From assembly GCA_041661665.1 (NCBI GenBank), contig JBAZTW010000006.1, forward strand, positions 1-64,000: a DNA stretch of 64,000 nucleotides. The letters run 5' to 3'. Shown here one piece after another: positions 32,605 to 41,617 of this stretch (the stretch's first letter is position 1; every line of letters begins with the position of its first letter). The notes below the pieces were generated by a model. The model was not told the origin of the DNA, did no database searches, and worked only from the letters and a program-made list of their open reading frames with translations. The position numbers and the translations under genes were made by a program. Origin of the DNA: GWC2-45-44 sp041661665 (GTDB lineage: Bacteria > Planctomycetota > Phycisphaerae > Sedimentisphaerales > UBA12454).

Positions 32605-33069
32605 ATGGGCGATGAAAAAAAAACCGATTTGAAAAAAGTTAAGGAATTAGTCGATTTAATGATTGAAAACGACCTTGTTGAGGTCGAAATCGCGGATGGC
32701 GACAGCAAAATCCATCTCAAACGCCCCGGCCATTCACAGCCGCAGTTCACGGCAGCGCCGATGCAATACGCACAAACCCCAGCAGCGGCTCCGACAGCGG
32801 CCCCGCAGGCAGTGCCGGCAGCAGACAATCTAATTGACATTCCATCGCCAATCATCGGAACATTTTACGCAGCTCCAAGTCCTGATTCGCCTCCATTCGT
32901 CAAAGTCGGCGACCGCGTAAATCCAGATACCGTTGTTTGCATCATCGAGGCGATGAAGGTGATGAACGAAATAAAAGCTGAAAAGAGCGGCACAATTGAA
33001 AAAATTATGGTTACAAACGGCCAGGCCGTCGAATTCAATCAGTCGCTTTTCAAAATCAAGCCGGACTAA
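32605..33069 (+). CDS. accB: Biotin carboxyl carrier protein of acetyl-CoA carboxylase
   Basis: 154 aa. A helical N-terminus, an Ala/Pro-rich hinge (about 52-72) and a biotinyl domain with the biotin-Lys motif EAMKVMNE (about residue 118). It carries CO2 from AccC to the carboxyltransferase in fatty acid synthesis. It is 106 bases from accC, with a hairpin repeat between. Full length. Confidence 0.96.
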   Translation: MGDEKKTDLKKVKELVDLMIENDLVEVEIADGDSKIHLKRPGHSQPQFTAAPMQYAQTPAAAPTAAPQAVPAADNLIDIPSPIIGTFYAAPSPDSPPFVKVGDRVNPDTVVCIIEAMKVMNEIKAEKSGTIEKIMVTNGQAVEFNQSLFKIKPD

Positions 33070-33103
33070 AGAATGAAATTTGAAGAATTATTTTTGAAAC
33101 AGC

Positions 33104-33121
33104 TTCGCCACAGGCGAATTC
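33104..33121. repeat. Covarying boundary hairpin, copy 4
   Basis: Arms TTCGCC (33104-33109) and GGCGAA (33113-33118), loop ACA, then TTC; tandem caatctt units run to just before the accC start. Confidence 0.75.
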
Positions 33122-33175
33122 GCAAATTTTCAATCTTCAATCTTCAATCTTCAATTATTTGATTTCAGGAATACT

Positions 33176-34522
33176 ATGTTCTCAAAAATACTAATCGCCA
33201 ACAGAGGCGAAATCGCGTTAAGAATTATCCGAGCCTGCAAAGAACTCGGTGTTGAATCGGTTGTCGTTTATTCCGAAGCCGACAGAGGCGCAAGTTACAT
33301 CGAACTGGCCGACCAGGCCATCTGCATCGGCCCTGCACAACCAGCCAAAAGTTATCTCAATATCCCCGCGATAATCAGCGCCGCCGAAATCGCCGACGTT
33401 GACGCGATTCATCCGGGTTATGGATTTTTTGCGGAGAACGCACATTTCGCTGATGTCTGCAACGACTGCAATATAACATTCATCGGACCCAGGCCGGAAT
33501 CTATGAGACTGCTCGGCGATAAAGTCGCCGCCAGAGAATTGGTCAAAAAAGCGAAAGTGCAATGTGTGCCCGGTTCCGATGGAGAATTAAGAGATGAAGC
33601 TGAAGCGATTAAGCTGGCAAATAAAATCGGATACCCTGTGATTATCAAGGCCGCGGCAGGCGGCGGCGGCAGAGGTATGCGAGTCGCACACAATGATATC
33701 AGTTTGCGAAACGCAATTGCCGCAGCAAAAGCTGAGGCAGAGGTAGTATTCAGGGATAGTAAAGTTTATATGGAAAAATACATCCTCGAACCTCGACACG
33801 TCGAAGTGCAGATTATGGCTGATAAGTCAGGCAACGCGCTGCATTTTTACGAACGCGACTGCTCGATTCAGCGCAGACACCAGAAGCTCATCGAGGAATC
33901 GCCCTGCCCAATTCTTGATGAAAAGACAAGAGAAGAACTTTGCAAAGCAGCGATAAAAATCGTCAAAGAGGCTAAATATGAAAACGCCGCAACGGTGGAG
34001 TTTTTGCTCGATAAGGATAAAAACTTTTATTTCATCGAAGTCAACACTCGAATTCAGGTTGAACATCCGGTAACGGAATTGGTAACAGGCATAGATTTGA
34101 TTAAAATGCAGCTGCAGGTGGCAAGCGGTCAAAATTTAAATCTCAAACAAAAAGATATCGTTCACCGCGGCGTTGCGATTGAGTGTCGAATAAACGCCGA
34201 AGACCCGACTCACAATTTCTCCCCATGCCCCGGCAAAATTGACAAATTTATCCTGCCCGGCGGAATGGGCGTAAGAGTTGATACGCATATGTTCCAGGGA
34301 GCGGTAGTTTCGCCGTATTACGATTCTATGATTGCAAAGCTGCTCGTTCACAGACCGACAAGGGAAGAGGCTATTATCACAATGAAGCGGGCATTGGGCG
34401 AATTTCGCATTGGCCCGATTAAAACCACAATACCGGCCTGCGAGAAAATTTTATCGCACAATATGTATCTGCAAAATAAAGTTAACACAGGCTTCATCGA
34501 ACAATATATGAATCAGTTTTAA
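33176..34522 (+). CDS. accC: Acetyl-CoA carboxylase biotin carboxylase subunit
   Basis: 448-aa ATP-grasp enzyme carboxylating biotin on AccB. FSKILIANRGEIALRIIRAC, HPGYGFFAENAHFA, AAAGGGGRGMRV (ATP loop), MEKYILEPRHVEVQIM, ERDCSIQRRHQKLIEE and FIEVNTRIQVEHPVTE are the family motifs, with the catalytic Glu/Arg intact. Normal length. Confidence 0.97.
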   Translation: MFSKILIANRGEIALRIIRACKELGVESVVVYSEADRGASYIELADQAICIGPAQPAKSYLNIPAIISAAEIADVDAIHPGYGFFAENAHFADVCNDCNITFIGPRPESMRLLGDKVAARELVKKAKVQCVPGSDGELRDEAEAIKLANKIGYPVIIKAAAGGGGRGMRVAHNDISLRNAIAAAKAEAEVVFRDSKVYMEKYILEPRHVEVQIMADKSGNALHFYERDCSIQRRHQKLIEESPCPILDEKTREELCKAAIKIVKEAKYENAATVEFLLDKDKNFYFIEVNTRIQVEHPVTELVTGIDLIKMQLQVASGQNLNLKQKDIVHRGVAIECRINAEDPTHNFSPCPGKIDKFILPGGMGVRVDTHMFQGAVVSPYYDSMIAKLLVHRPTREEAIITMKRALGEFRIGPIKTTIPACEKILSHNMYLQNKVNTGFIEQYMNQF

Positions 34523-34558
34523 TACGAATTTATTTGTCGGGACGAGGGGCAGCGGCCA

Positions 34559-35563
34559 GTGCAAATAACCGTTAATAACAAAAGAATACTTACCGTTAAA
34601 GGCGGCAAAAGCCTTCTGGCGACCCTTGCCGACGAAAAAATTTTCCTGCCGACTGCCTGCGGCGGCAGAGGTATGTGCGGATTATGCAGATTGAAAGTTC
34701 TCACCGGCGGCGGAAATTTAACCTATGCCGAACAACGCAAACTCAAAGACGATGAGAAAAAAACAAACATCCGCCTTGCCTGCCAGATTACCGTCTCAGG
34801 CGATTTGAACATCGAGATACCGGACAAACTTCTCGCCGTCGGAGAATACAAATGCAAATGCACCGACATACAGGACATCGCCTCCAATGTCAGACAACTG
34901 CGATTAGAACTTATCGAGCCGCGAACAATTGATTATATCCCCGGCCAATACGTTCAGGCTCTTGTGCCTGCCTACGCAAAAAGCGGTCAGGAAGTTTCAA
35001 GAGCATATTCAATCTCGTCCGACCCTGCCGATAAAAATGCCATAGAACTGATTGCCCGGCGAACGCCCGGCGGAATAAGCTCAACGTACTTTTTTGAATA
35101 TCTCAAAGTCGGCGATGAAGTAAAATTCAGCGGCCCTTACGGAAAATTCATACTCAGCCAGACACAATCGCCGATGGTTTTTGTCGCAGGCTCAAGCGGT
35201 ATGGCGCCGATAAAATGTATGCTGCACTATATGAAAAACATCGGCAGCAAACGCAAGGCAATCTATTATTTCGGCGCTAACAAAGTCAACGAATTGATTT
35301 TGCCGGAGCTGATGAGGCAATTTGAAAAAGACCTGCCGAATTTCAGGTTTGTGCCGGTCATCGCCAACCAGCAGGAAAAATGGGATGGCCAAAGAGGCTT
35401 AGTTACCGAAGCGATTGAGAGGAATTTTAAAAATGCCGAGCTGTATGAGGCCTATATTTGCGGAAATCCGGGAATGGTGGATGCCGCAATAAAAACTCTC
35501 AAAGAGCTTGGAATAAGCGATAATAAAATTTTCTACGATAAGCTGACAACCAATAACCAGTAG
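34559..35563 (+). CDS. NqrF-like 2Fe-2S/FAD/NAD(P)H oxidoreductase
   Basis: 334 aa. A plant-type ferredoxin domain (about 1-90) with C-x5-C-x2-C (CGGRGMCGLC) and a distal Cys in IRLACQ; a FAD-binding domain with RAYSISSDP (about 140-150); a NAD(P)H domain with GSSGMAPIKCML and YICGNPGMVDAA. The order and sequence resemble NqrF of the sodium-pumping NADH:quinone oxidoreductase, but its N-terminal membrane helix is absent, so it is probably soluble. No other nqr gene is in the window. The GTG start has GAGGGG about 10 bases upstream. It follows accC by 36 bases. Confidence 0.85.
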   Translation: MQITVNNKRILTVKGGKSLLATLADEKIFLPTACGGRGMCGLCRLKVLTGGGNLTYAEQRKLKDDEKKTNIRLACQITVSGDLNIEIPDKLLAVGEYKCKCTDIQDIASNVRQLRLELIEPRTIDYIPGQYVQALVPAYAKSGQEVSRAYSISSDPADKNAIELIARRTPGGISSTYFFEYLKVGDEVKFSGPYGKFILSQTQSPMVFVAGSSGMAPIKCMLHYMKNIGSKRKAIYYFGANKVNELILPELMRQFEKDLPNFRFVPVIANQQEKWDGQRGLVTEAIERNFKNAELYEAYICGNPGMVDAAIKTLKELGISDNKIFYDKLTTNNQ

Positions 35564-35700
35564 GTTTTTACTTGCTACTGGATGATTACTGTCGACTTTT
35601 TTTAAAATTTTCTGTTACCTGCGTAAAAAACCATCCACTAATCACTTTGGAAGGGTATTAAAATTAAGGGTAGGCATTAAAAGTTAATAACGGTTAGCTG

Positions 35701-36306
35701 ATGTCCATTTACAAAACCGTCGCCGGCTCTTATAATATCGCTGTGGAAAATTTGGACAATAACGATATTTGCGATTCGCTGGCAGGCGACTCGAAGGCTT
35801 TTGAACGGCTCGTCATTCGCTATCAGCCTCGAATCATCAGGCTGATGTGGCGGTTTTGCAGAGACCGCCAAACCTGCGAAAGGCTTGTTCAGGATGTCTT
35901 TGTCGAGGCGTATTTCAGCCTGAAAACATATAAGGCCAAGGCGCCATTTGAACACTGGCTCAGCAGAATCGCATCACGAGTCGGCTATCGGCATTTTAAA
36001 GAGCAGGACAAAGAAAAGCAGACTTTGCCGCTGCCCGATTTTGACATCGCCGCCGCCGATTCGCAGCAGGCCGTTGAGCCTGAAAAAGCCGCCGAGCTTT
36101 TGTACTGGCTGCTGGCCAAACTGCCCGCGACAGACAGACTTGCCCTTACGCTTGTCTATCTGGAAGACTGCAGCATCAAAGATGTCGCCGTTAAAACAGG
36201 CTGGTCAGCGCCCGCAGTAAAAATGAGATTGTCGCGGGCGAGAAAAAAGTTAAAAGAAATTGCAGAAAAAGAAAAAATTTCAGAGAGGTTCGAATGGATA
36301 CCTTAA
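35701..36306 (+). CDS. ECF-type sigma-70 family RNA polymerase sigma factor
   Basis: 201 aa. Region 2 (DSKAFERLVIRYQPRIIRLM, RLVQDVFVEAYFSL, FEHWLSRIASRVGYRHF) and region 4 (LLAKLPATDRLALTLVYLEDCSIKDVAVKTGWSAPAVKMRLSRARKKLKE) are clear, without regions 1.1 or 3. It directs transcription of an unknown regulon. The next two genes overlap in series (13 bases, then 7), so it likely forms one operon with its regulators. Confidence 0.93.
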   Translation: MSIYKTVAGSYNIAVENLDNNDICDSLAGDSKAFERLVIRYQPRIIRLMWRFCRDRQTCERLVQDVFVEAYFSLKTYKAKAPFEHWLSRIASRVGYRHFKEQDKEKQTLPLPDFDIAAADSQQAVEPEKAAELLYWLLAKLPATDRLALTLVYLEDCSIKDVAVKTGWSAPAVKMRLSRARKKLKEIAEKEKISERFEWIP

Positions 36307-36557
36307 AAACTATTGAAAAGCTGGCCAAAGCCGCTCGAAGCGAGGCTTTGCCTGCGTTTGACGTTTCAAGTTATGTGCTTGGACAGACGCGAATGGTGCA
36401 GGTGCAGAGAGCAAATCTTTTGCCTTTTGAGTTTTTTGCCGCGCTGACTGCCGTTGCCGCTTCGATTGTAATTGTTCTGTCCGTAAGCGCCTGGCAAACA
36501 ATCATCAATCCGATGACACAGTTAATTGCGCCTTTGCAGGAGAGTTCACTATGGTAG
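36294..36557 (+). CDS. Small single-span membrane protein downstream of ECF sigma factor
   Basis: 87 aa, family not recognised. A hydrophilic N-terminus (about 1-42), one span at about 43-66 (FEFFAALTAVAASIVIVLSV), then a short periplasmic tail. The position right after an ECF sigma gene, with overlap, suggests an anti-sigma or accessory role, although no zinc-binding HxxxCxxC motif is seen. Confidence 0.65.
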   Translation: MDTLKTIEKLAKAARSEALPAFDVSSYVLGQTRMVQVQRANLLPFEFFAALTAVAASIVIVLSVSAWQTIINPMTQLIAPLQESSLW

Positions 36558-36967
36558 AAGACCAGAAAATAATTATTAAACGGTACAGCCGCAAACAGGT
36601 AATTACTCTTACAATCTGCGCAGCGGTAATCCTTTTATCAGGCATAGCAATAGGCACAGGAACAACAGTTCTGCTTGCTCAAAACAGATTTATCAAAATT
36701 GCCCCTCCGCACAAGACCGCCGACGATATAACTAAAAAAATCAGCGAAAAATACGATTTGAATTCGCAGCAGACTGCACAGGTTCAGACGCTTTTGAATG
36801 ATATGTTTGCCAAAGGAAAGCTCTACAAGGATGAAATGAATGCAAAACGCGATGCCGATGCCGAGATTATGATTGCTCAGATGAAACTTATTTTGACAGA
36901 TGAACAATTTGTAAAGTGGAATAAAGATTTTGAAGCATTGAGAGAGAAATTCAAAAAATTTCGGTAA
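36551..36967 (+). CDS. Membrane-anchored helical protein, possible Spy/CpxP-like sensor
   Basis: 138 aa. One N-terminal span (about 17-41, VITLTICAAVILLSGIAIGTG), then an all-helical periplasmic domain with YDLNSQQTAQVQTLLNDMF and LTDEQFVKWNKDFEALREKF. LTxEQ..KW pairs of this kind occur in periplasmic metal-sensor/CpxP-like proteins. It is the third gene of the ECF cluster. It could sense envelope stress and gate the sigma factor; this is inference. Confidence 0.65.
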   Translation: MVEDQKIIIKRYSRKQVITLTICAAVILLSGIAIGTGTTVLLAQNRFIKIAPPHKTADDITKKISEKYDLNSQQTAQVQTLLNDMFAKGKLYKDEMNAKRDADAEIMIAQMKLILTDEQFVKWNKDFEALREKFKKFR

Positions 36968-36993
36968 AAAATAAATTCTCACCTTTCACACTT

Positions 36994-37539
36994 TTAAGCG
37001 GTTAATTTCATCCTGTACTTTCTTAACTGCTTTGACAACATCTTAGCTCTGCCCTGCACATATTCATCTAACTGCCGCCAAAATCGTTGACTATGATTTT
37101 TATGCGGTATATGGCATAATTCGTGGAGCAAAATATAATCCTGAAGTTCCTGCGGCAGAAAGACAATGTTGACATTCAGATTTATGTTATTTTTACCGGA
37201 ACAACTGCCCCACTTTGTTTTTTGACATCGAAAAGATGCTTTTCTATAAGCGAGTTTATGTTTTTCGGCGAAATGCGCCAATCTGCCGAACAGTTCATTC
37301 TGTGCCTTTTTAATATCGACATCAGCGTCAGGCAAATCCTGCAATTGATTATATTTATCTATTTTTTGCAGATGCTTTTTCAGCCATTGAATTTTTGATT
37401 GTAAAAATTTTTCCGCTTCGCTTCTGTTGCCTGCTCTTGGAATAGTTACCCTGACGGTTTTATCGGGATGTATCGTTATGCGCAGATGTCTTGCGCGCGG
37501 CGAGTGAACAAAAACAACATTGTCTAAACCAGAAATCAT
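36994..37539 (-). CDS. YgjP/SprT-like zinc metallopeptidase (M48-type DUF45)
   Basis: 181 aa. The zinc motif HELCHIPHKNHSQRFW fits HExxH with Cys at the fourth place, preceded by VFLPQELQDYILL; CQKTKWGSCSGKNNINLN is the second conserved block. The frame extends to a GTG at 37605, but that codon lies in a hairpin repeat, so ATG 37539 (MISGLDNV) is preferred, without a good SD. The substrate is unknown. It converges with the ECF cluster. Confidence 0.85.
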   Translation of the reverse strand: MISGLDNVVFVHSPRARHLRITIHPDKTVRVTIPRAGNRSEAEKFLQSKIQWLKKHLQKIDKYNQLQDLPDADVDIKKAQNELFGRLAHFAEKHKLAYRKASFRCQKTKWGSCSGKNNINLNVNIVFLPQELQDYILLHELCHIPHKNHSQRFWRQLDEYVQGRAKMLSKQLRKYRMKLTA

Positions 37540-37598
37540 AATGGGCGAAATTCTGACAGAGACAGGATGACAATTCAAGCCAAAAATAAAAAAATGCT

Positions 37599-37620
37599 TC
37601 GCCACAGCGGTTTCGCAATT
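37599..37620. repeat. Degenerate boundary hairpin, copy 9
   Basis: TTCGCC then ACA then GCGGTTTCGC, partly complementary, followed by aattaaaaattaaaaacta and leading towards the stop of the PEP-CTERM gene. Confidence 0.45.
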
Positions 37621-37668
37621 AAAAATTAAAAACTAACAATTCAAAATTTGTTCTTCCATCATTCTATG

Positions 37669-38571
37669 CTATTTTTTCACAGCAAAAACGCCAAAGATTA
37701 GCAGCAAAAGAGCAGCCGGTTCAGGGACAGAGGCGACACGAAACCCTAAATCACCGGCCTCGAGATACGAGACGTTGTAGCCCCTATCTGGCGACATAAG
37801 GGTGCCGACGCTGACATCGTACGAGCCGCCACGAATGCCTCGACTGGAACCAATAAGAGTCTCGTTCCATTCCCAGGCATTGCCGCCCTGGTCAAACGTA
37901 CCATAAGCGCTGTCAGAGTTCTCGAATTCCCCGACAACAGTCAGGTAATCCGGACTGCCAATGGTATAACTGTTCTGATAAAAATTGGCGTTATTGCACG
38001 GGTCGGGATTGAGCAGAGCATTGCTTGGCACGTTGTTCGACTTAGTCGGGTATAACCAGTAATTACCTGTAATTCCGTCGTTCTTGTGATAAGCGGCCTT
38101 ATACCACTCGTCCTCGGTTGGAATGACATAAATCGTACCGTAAACAACCTGAGCCGCTGCACGGTCAACTGCAATGCTGCCGTCTGCACCAAGTTGATAT
38201 GCTCCCTTGCTCTTATCGCCGCTGGTCAGATAGTTACAGAACTGGGCTGCTTCATACCAGCTTACATTATTGGTTGGCTGCTGAGCGCCGGTGTGGACTG
38301 CGCTTGAATTATAAGCATTGCTCGGACTGCCTGTGGGCGCTCCGGCTGCATTTGTAAAAGTGTTCCACTGAGCGTTGGTTATCTCGTACTTGCCGATACG
38401 GTAATTATACCCTACTGCGCCGTACAAACTTCCAGTCGCAGGGTCAGTCGCATTCCCCGCATTGCCGATATTCACAAAATCAATGTCAATACCTCGTATG
38501 ATTTCAGCCGAAGCAAAATTAACTGCTGCCATCACACACACAACAATTCCCAAAATTCTTACATTTTTCAT
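37669..38571 (-). CDS. Exported FGE-fold (SUMF1-like) protein with PEP-CTERM tail
   Basis: 300 aa. A signal peptide (about 1-22, ending FASAE), a formylglycine-generating-enzyme-like domain (YNYRIGKYEITNAQW, NNVSWYEAAQFCNYL, YVIPTEDEWYKAAYH, GNAWEWNE, RGIRGGSYD, LGFRVAS) and a C-terminal PEP-CTERM sorting tail (VPEPAALLLLIFGVFAVKK). Catalytic FGE cysteines were not recognised, so it is more likely a structural or binding member. PEP-CTERM tails direct proteins to an exosortase in species with exopolysaccharide. A strong promoter lies about 160 bases upstream. Confidence 0.85.
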   Translation of the reverse strand: MKNVRILGIVVCVMAAVNFASAEIIRGIDIDFVNIGNAGNATDPATGSLYGAVGYNYRIGKYEITNAQWNTFTNAAGAPTGSPSNAYNSSAVHTGAQQPTNNVSWYEAAQFCNYLTSGDKSKGAYQLGADGSIAVDRAAAQVVYGTIYVIPTEDEWYKAAYHKNDGITGNYWLYPTKSNNVPSNALLNPDPCNNANFYQNSYTIGSPDYLTVVGEFENSDSAYGTFDQGGNAWEWNETLIGSSRGIRGGSYDVSVGTLMSPDRGYNVSYLEAGDLGFRVASVPEPAALLLLIFGVFAVKK

Positions 38572-38874
38572 TTTCTACCCCTTTCAAAAAAGTTGGTAAT
38601 CCATTATCTATCCGCTCTTATGGACTATGAATAAATGTCTGATTGATTTTGAATAATTTGCGCAATGATGCCGCTGAATTGTGAACAGACGAAAAACTCC
38701 CAAAACACTCTCTAATTTTCCCTTGCCCCATAACCGCACATTATAGAACACTTACTATTTACAATCAAGAAAATTTTTTGTCAACCCCGCACAAAAATAA
38801 AAAATCTCATCGGCCTGAGGCGCTAAACGAATGACGGACACGGGACGGGAAGGTTTATGCTGTTTGGCGTAATA
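38572..38874. other. Intergenic region upstream of the PEP-CTERM gene
   Basis: 303 bases. It holds the promoter at 38740-38768, a leader with AAGGGG before the ATG, and at about 38806-38830 a weak hairpin (CGGCCTGAGGCG) related to the boundary-hairpin family. No other gene is seen. Confidence 0.5.
38740..38768 (-). promoter_or_regulatory. Promoter for the PEP-CTERM protein
   Basis: Minus strand TTGATT (38768-38763), 17 bases, TATAAT (38745-38740). A second overlapping pair (TTGACA, 17 bases, TAAATA) starts upstream. The resulting leader is about 160 nt long. Confidence 0.6.
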
Positions 38875-40050
38875 TCAAAGATTATCCCCAATTTTACGGA
38901 TTTCGTTTTCGCACATCTTTTTCTGGCCGTCATCGGAAAGTCTGGCTGCCGCCTTTTTCAGATAACCAACTGCCTTTTCTTTATCGACAATATAACGGGA
39001 ATAAATTATGCCGAGCATAAGTTGAACCTGCTCGGTATGCTCATAATTGCCATACAAAGAGAGGAATTTTTCATAAGCCTCGGCAGCCTGCTGCCACTGA
39101 CCTGCTGACATAAGCTGATTTGCAATATCAAGCATCGCCTGCTTTGGCAATGCGCCTATCAATTCCCCCCGGCTATCCACATACAATTGAGCAGCAGAAG
39201 CAAGATTACCCTGACTTATCAGATTATAAATCTGGCGTTTAATGGCAGCGCTGGCATCTTCAGCCTTTTGCTGCGCTTCAGATGTAACATCCTTAACCTT
39301 TATTTTTCTGCTTAGCCTTACCGGAAATGGCTCGCCATCATGGGATACCGTGCTGCGATACTCTCGTCTTCTGTTCCATCGCGTAATCATTGCCCAGAGG
39401 TCGAACTGGTCGCCGGGGATAATTTTTATAATAAGGAATAGCATAATCGAGAGAATGCCGAAGGCATAGCCAGCCAGATGCGCATCATAAGCGACATTCT
39501 GCGCGCTTCTGGAGATTATATTATCGATGAATATCATTTTGAACAATATCAAAAATATCGCCGGTATTTCCATTGTTCCGATAATAAAAAACCAGTAAAT
39601 AATCGTAATCAGTGTCTGCGGAAAAAGAACCAGATATGCCCCCGTAACCGCAGCGATAGCTCCGCTTGCTCCAAGCACCGGAGTTGCGACACCATGGCCA
39701 AACCATGAAGCAGCGAGGATGTGGCCGATTGCGCTGAAAATCGCCCCTGCCAAATAGAAACACAGATAGCCCAGATTGCCGAGCCGGTCATTGACATTGT
39801 TGCCGAAAATATAGAGAAAGTACATATTACCGAAGATATGGCCGATGCTGCCGTGCAGGAAAGCGTAAGTTATGAATTGCCAAAGAAACGGATAGGCCGG
39901 GGTAAGCATAAAACCCGTCGCCCAGCCGCGGAGATTCTGTTCGCCGCCGACGTATGTAATAAGAAATATGACGACATTGACGGCTATCAATGCATAATTC
40001 GTATATGGCATACGAGATGGGTCTATATTTGTTCTTATTGGAAGCAGCAT
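38875..40050 (-). CDS. Rhomboid-family intramembrane serine protease with C-terminal TPR-like region
   Basis: 391 aa. About six membrane spans at about 18-230. HGSIGHIFGNMYFLYIFGN gives the oxyanion His/Asn, GASGAIAAVTGAYL the catalytic Ser, and DAHLAGYAFG the catalytic His. A cytosolic tail (about 270-391) is helical, with TPR-like pairs (LYVDSRGELIGALPKQAMLD, QAAEAYEKFLSLYGNYEHTE). The substrate is unknown. Confidence 0.92.
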   Translation of the reverse strand: MLLPIRTNIDPSRMPYTNYALIAVNVVIFLITYVGGEQNLRGWATGFMLTPAYPFLWQFITYAFLHGSIGHIFGNMYFLYIFGNNVNDRLGNLGYLCFYLAGAIFSAIGHILAASWFGHGVATPVLGASGAIAAVTGAYLVLFPQTLITIIYWFFIIGTMEIPAIFLILFKMIFIDNIISRSAQNVAYDAHLAGYAFGILSIMLFLIIKIIPGDQFDLWAMITRWNRRREYRSTVSHDGEPFPVRLSRKIKVKDVTSEAQQKAEDASAAIKRQIYNLISQGNLASAAQLYVDSRGELIGALPKQAMLDIANQLMSAGQWQQAAEAYEKFLSLYGNYEHTEQVQLMLGIIYSRYIVDKEKAVGYLKKAAARLSDDGQKKMCENEIRKIGDNL

Positions 40051-40149
40051 ATTTTTTAGTTTTTTATAAAAAAATGTCGAAAAATTACTCTAATAATAGT
40101 ATTCTAACGATACTTACAGGCGGGTATAGATACCAGAATTGAGCAAAAA

Positions 40150-41244
40150 ATGCACATAAAAAATCAGAATCTGAAAAATCGGCTTTGCCAGGTACGCCAA
40201 ACGCTGGCGGAAAAAAATTTCGACGCCGCCATCGTGGCAAATACCTCAAACGTCAGATATTTAAGCGGTTTTGAAGGTGATGACAGTTGGCTAATCGTAA
40301 CCGAAAAAAATCTTTTCCTCATCACCGACAGCAGATACACTTTGCAGGCAAAAAAACAGTGTCCGCTATGCAAAATCGTCGAGCGAAAAACGTCAATTAT
40401 TGATGCGGCTTGCGATACACTGAAAAAAATCAAAGGCGTTAAAACTGTATGTATCGAAAACAGAGTCGAAATAAGGGTATTTAACAGCCTGCAAAAAAAA
40501 CTTACTGTATCGCTAAAACCAATCGGTAATCTTGTCGAGGCTGTTCGGCAGATTAAGGATGTCGCCGAAATCGCCGCAATTAAATTGGCTGGAAAAATCG
40601 CAAAAAAAGCTCTCGAAAAAGTCCTGTCTGGAATTTATTCGGGAATCAGAGAAACCGAACTTGCGGCAATGCTCGATTACGAAATGAAAAAATCCGGCGC
40701 AATGCCGGCTTTTGAAACAATTGTCGCGTTCGGCTCGAACTCCGCAATGCCTCATCACAGGCCGACAGACAGGAAACTGAAAAAAAACGATACAATACTG
40801 ATTGACTTCGGCGCAAAATTCAAAGGCTACTGCTGCGATATTACAAGATGTTTCGCTGTAGGCAAAGTAAGCAAACTCTACAAAAAAGTTTACGAAGCTG
40901 TTTTCGCCGCTCAGCAGTCAGCGATAAAAACTGTCAGAGCAGGCCAATCGCTCATAGCTGTTGATAATGCCGCCAGGGGAATTATCAAATCCGCCAAACT
41001 GCCCATTTATGGCCACGGAACAGGCCACGGGCTGGGATTGGAAGTTCACGAATCGCCGACAATTTCGGTTCTCTCAAAAGATAATTTGAAACAGGGGAAT
41101 GTAATCACTATTGAGCCTGCGGTTTATCTGCCAGGCAAATTCGGAATCAGAATTGAAGATGATGTTCTGGTTGCAAATAGTGGATATAAAACCATAACTT
41201 CAACCCTAAACGATGCTTATGTGCCGATTTTGAAAATCAGTTGA
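40150..41244 (+). CDS. M24-family Xaa-Pro aminopeptidase
   Basis: 364 aa. A creatinase N-terminal domain (about 1-135; LAEKNFDAAIVANTSNVRYLSGFEGD) and a pita-bread catalytic domain with metal ligands in DFGAKFKGYCCDITR, GHGTGHGLGLEVHESP, ITIEPAVYLPG and GIRIEDDVLV. It cleaves N-terminal residues before proline in the cytosol. Family PepQ/YpdF-like. Full length. Confidence 0.93.
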   Translation: MHIKNQNLKNRLCQVRQTLAEKNFDAAIVANTSNVRYLSGFEGDDSWLIVTEKNLFLITDSRYTLQAKKQCPLCKIVERKTSIIDAACDTLKKIKGVKTVCIENRVEIRVFNSLQKKLTVSLKPIGNLVEAVRQIKDVAEIAAIKLAGKIAKKALEKVLSGIYSGIRETELAAMLDYEMKKSGAMPAFETIVAFGSNSAMPHHRPTDRKLKKNDTILIDFGAKFKGYCCDITRCFAVGKVSKLYKKVYEAVFAAQQSAIKTVRAGQSLIAVDNAARGIIKSAKLPIYGHGTGHGLGLEVHESPTISVLSKDNLKQGNVITIEPAVYLPGKFGIRIEDDVLVANSGYKTITSTLNDAYVPILKIS

Positions 41245-41318
41245 CAGTTGATATTTGGCTGCAGGTTTGGTATTCTATTGGAAATGAAAAACTACATAAT
41301 ATATCAGCGAAGATTGTT

Positions 41319-41561
41319 ATGATAAAAACTCTAAAAAGGACAGTTACATCGGTACTGCCCATCTCTAAAAAACGAACAGGAAAATGTCTCCGCTGCGGTC
41401 AATGCTGCAAGATTGTTTTCCACTGCCCGTTTCTTAGATACGACGCAGAAAACAAAAGCTACTGCTCCATATATAAATGCCGGCCATTGAACTGCCTGAA
41501 ATATCCACGAACCCAATCCGAATCTGTTACGGCAGATAAATGCGGCTTTAAATTCGAATAA
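41319..41561 (+). CDS. YkgJ-family cysteine-cluster protein
   Basis: 80 aa. CLRCGQCCKIVFHCPFL and YCSIYKCRPLNCLKYPR form the conserved Cys cluster that probably binds Zn or Fe-S. It is shorter than many members (about 100-150 aa). ATG 41319 is chosen because the cluster follows closely; the in-frame start at 41241 overlaps the preceding stop and adds atypical residues. Unknown function. Confidence 0.75.
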   Translation: MIKTLKRTVTSVLPISKKRTGKCLRCGQCCKIVFHCPFLRYDAENKSYCSIYKCRPLNCLKYPRTQSESVTADKCGFKFE

Positions 41562-41589
41562 ACGAACCATCGAACCTCGATGAAATAAT

Positions 41590-41617
41590 TCAAAAAAAAC
41601 GAGCAGTCGTGCTCGTT
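41590..41617 (-). terminator. Intrinsic terminator on the minus strand
   Basis: Perfect 8-bp arms AACGAGCA (41598-41605) and TGCTCGTT (41610-41617), loop GTCG; on the minus strand eight T follow. It would end topA transcripts or the candidate small RNA. Confidence 0.8.

Noticed and set aside
37540..37605. N-terminal extension of the YgjP/SprT-like peptidase from a GTG
   Set aside because: The GTG and first codons lie in a hairpin repeat and there is no SD.
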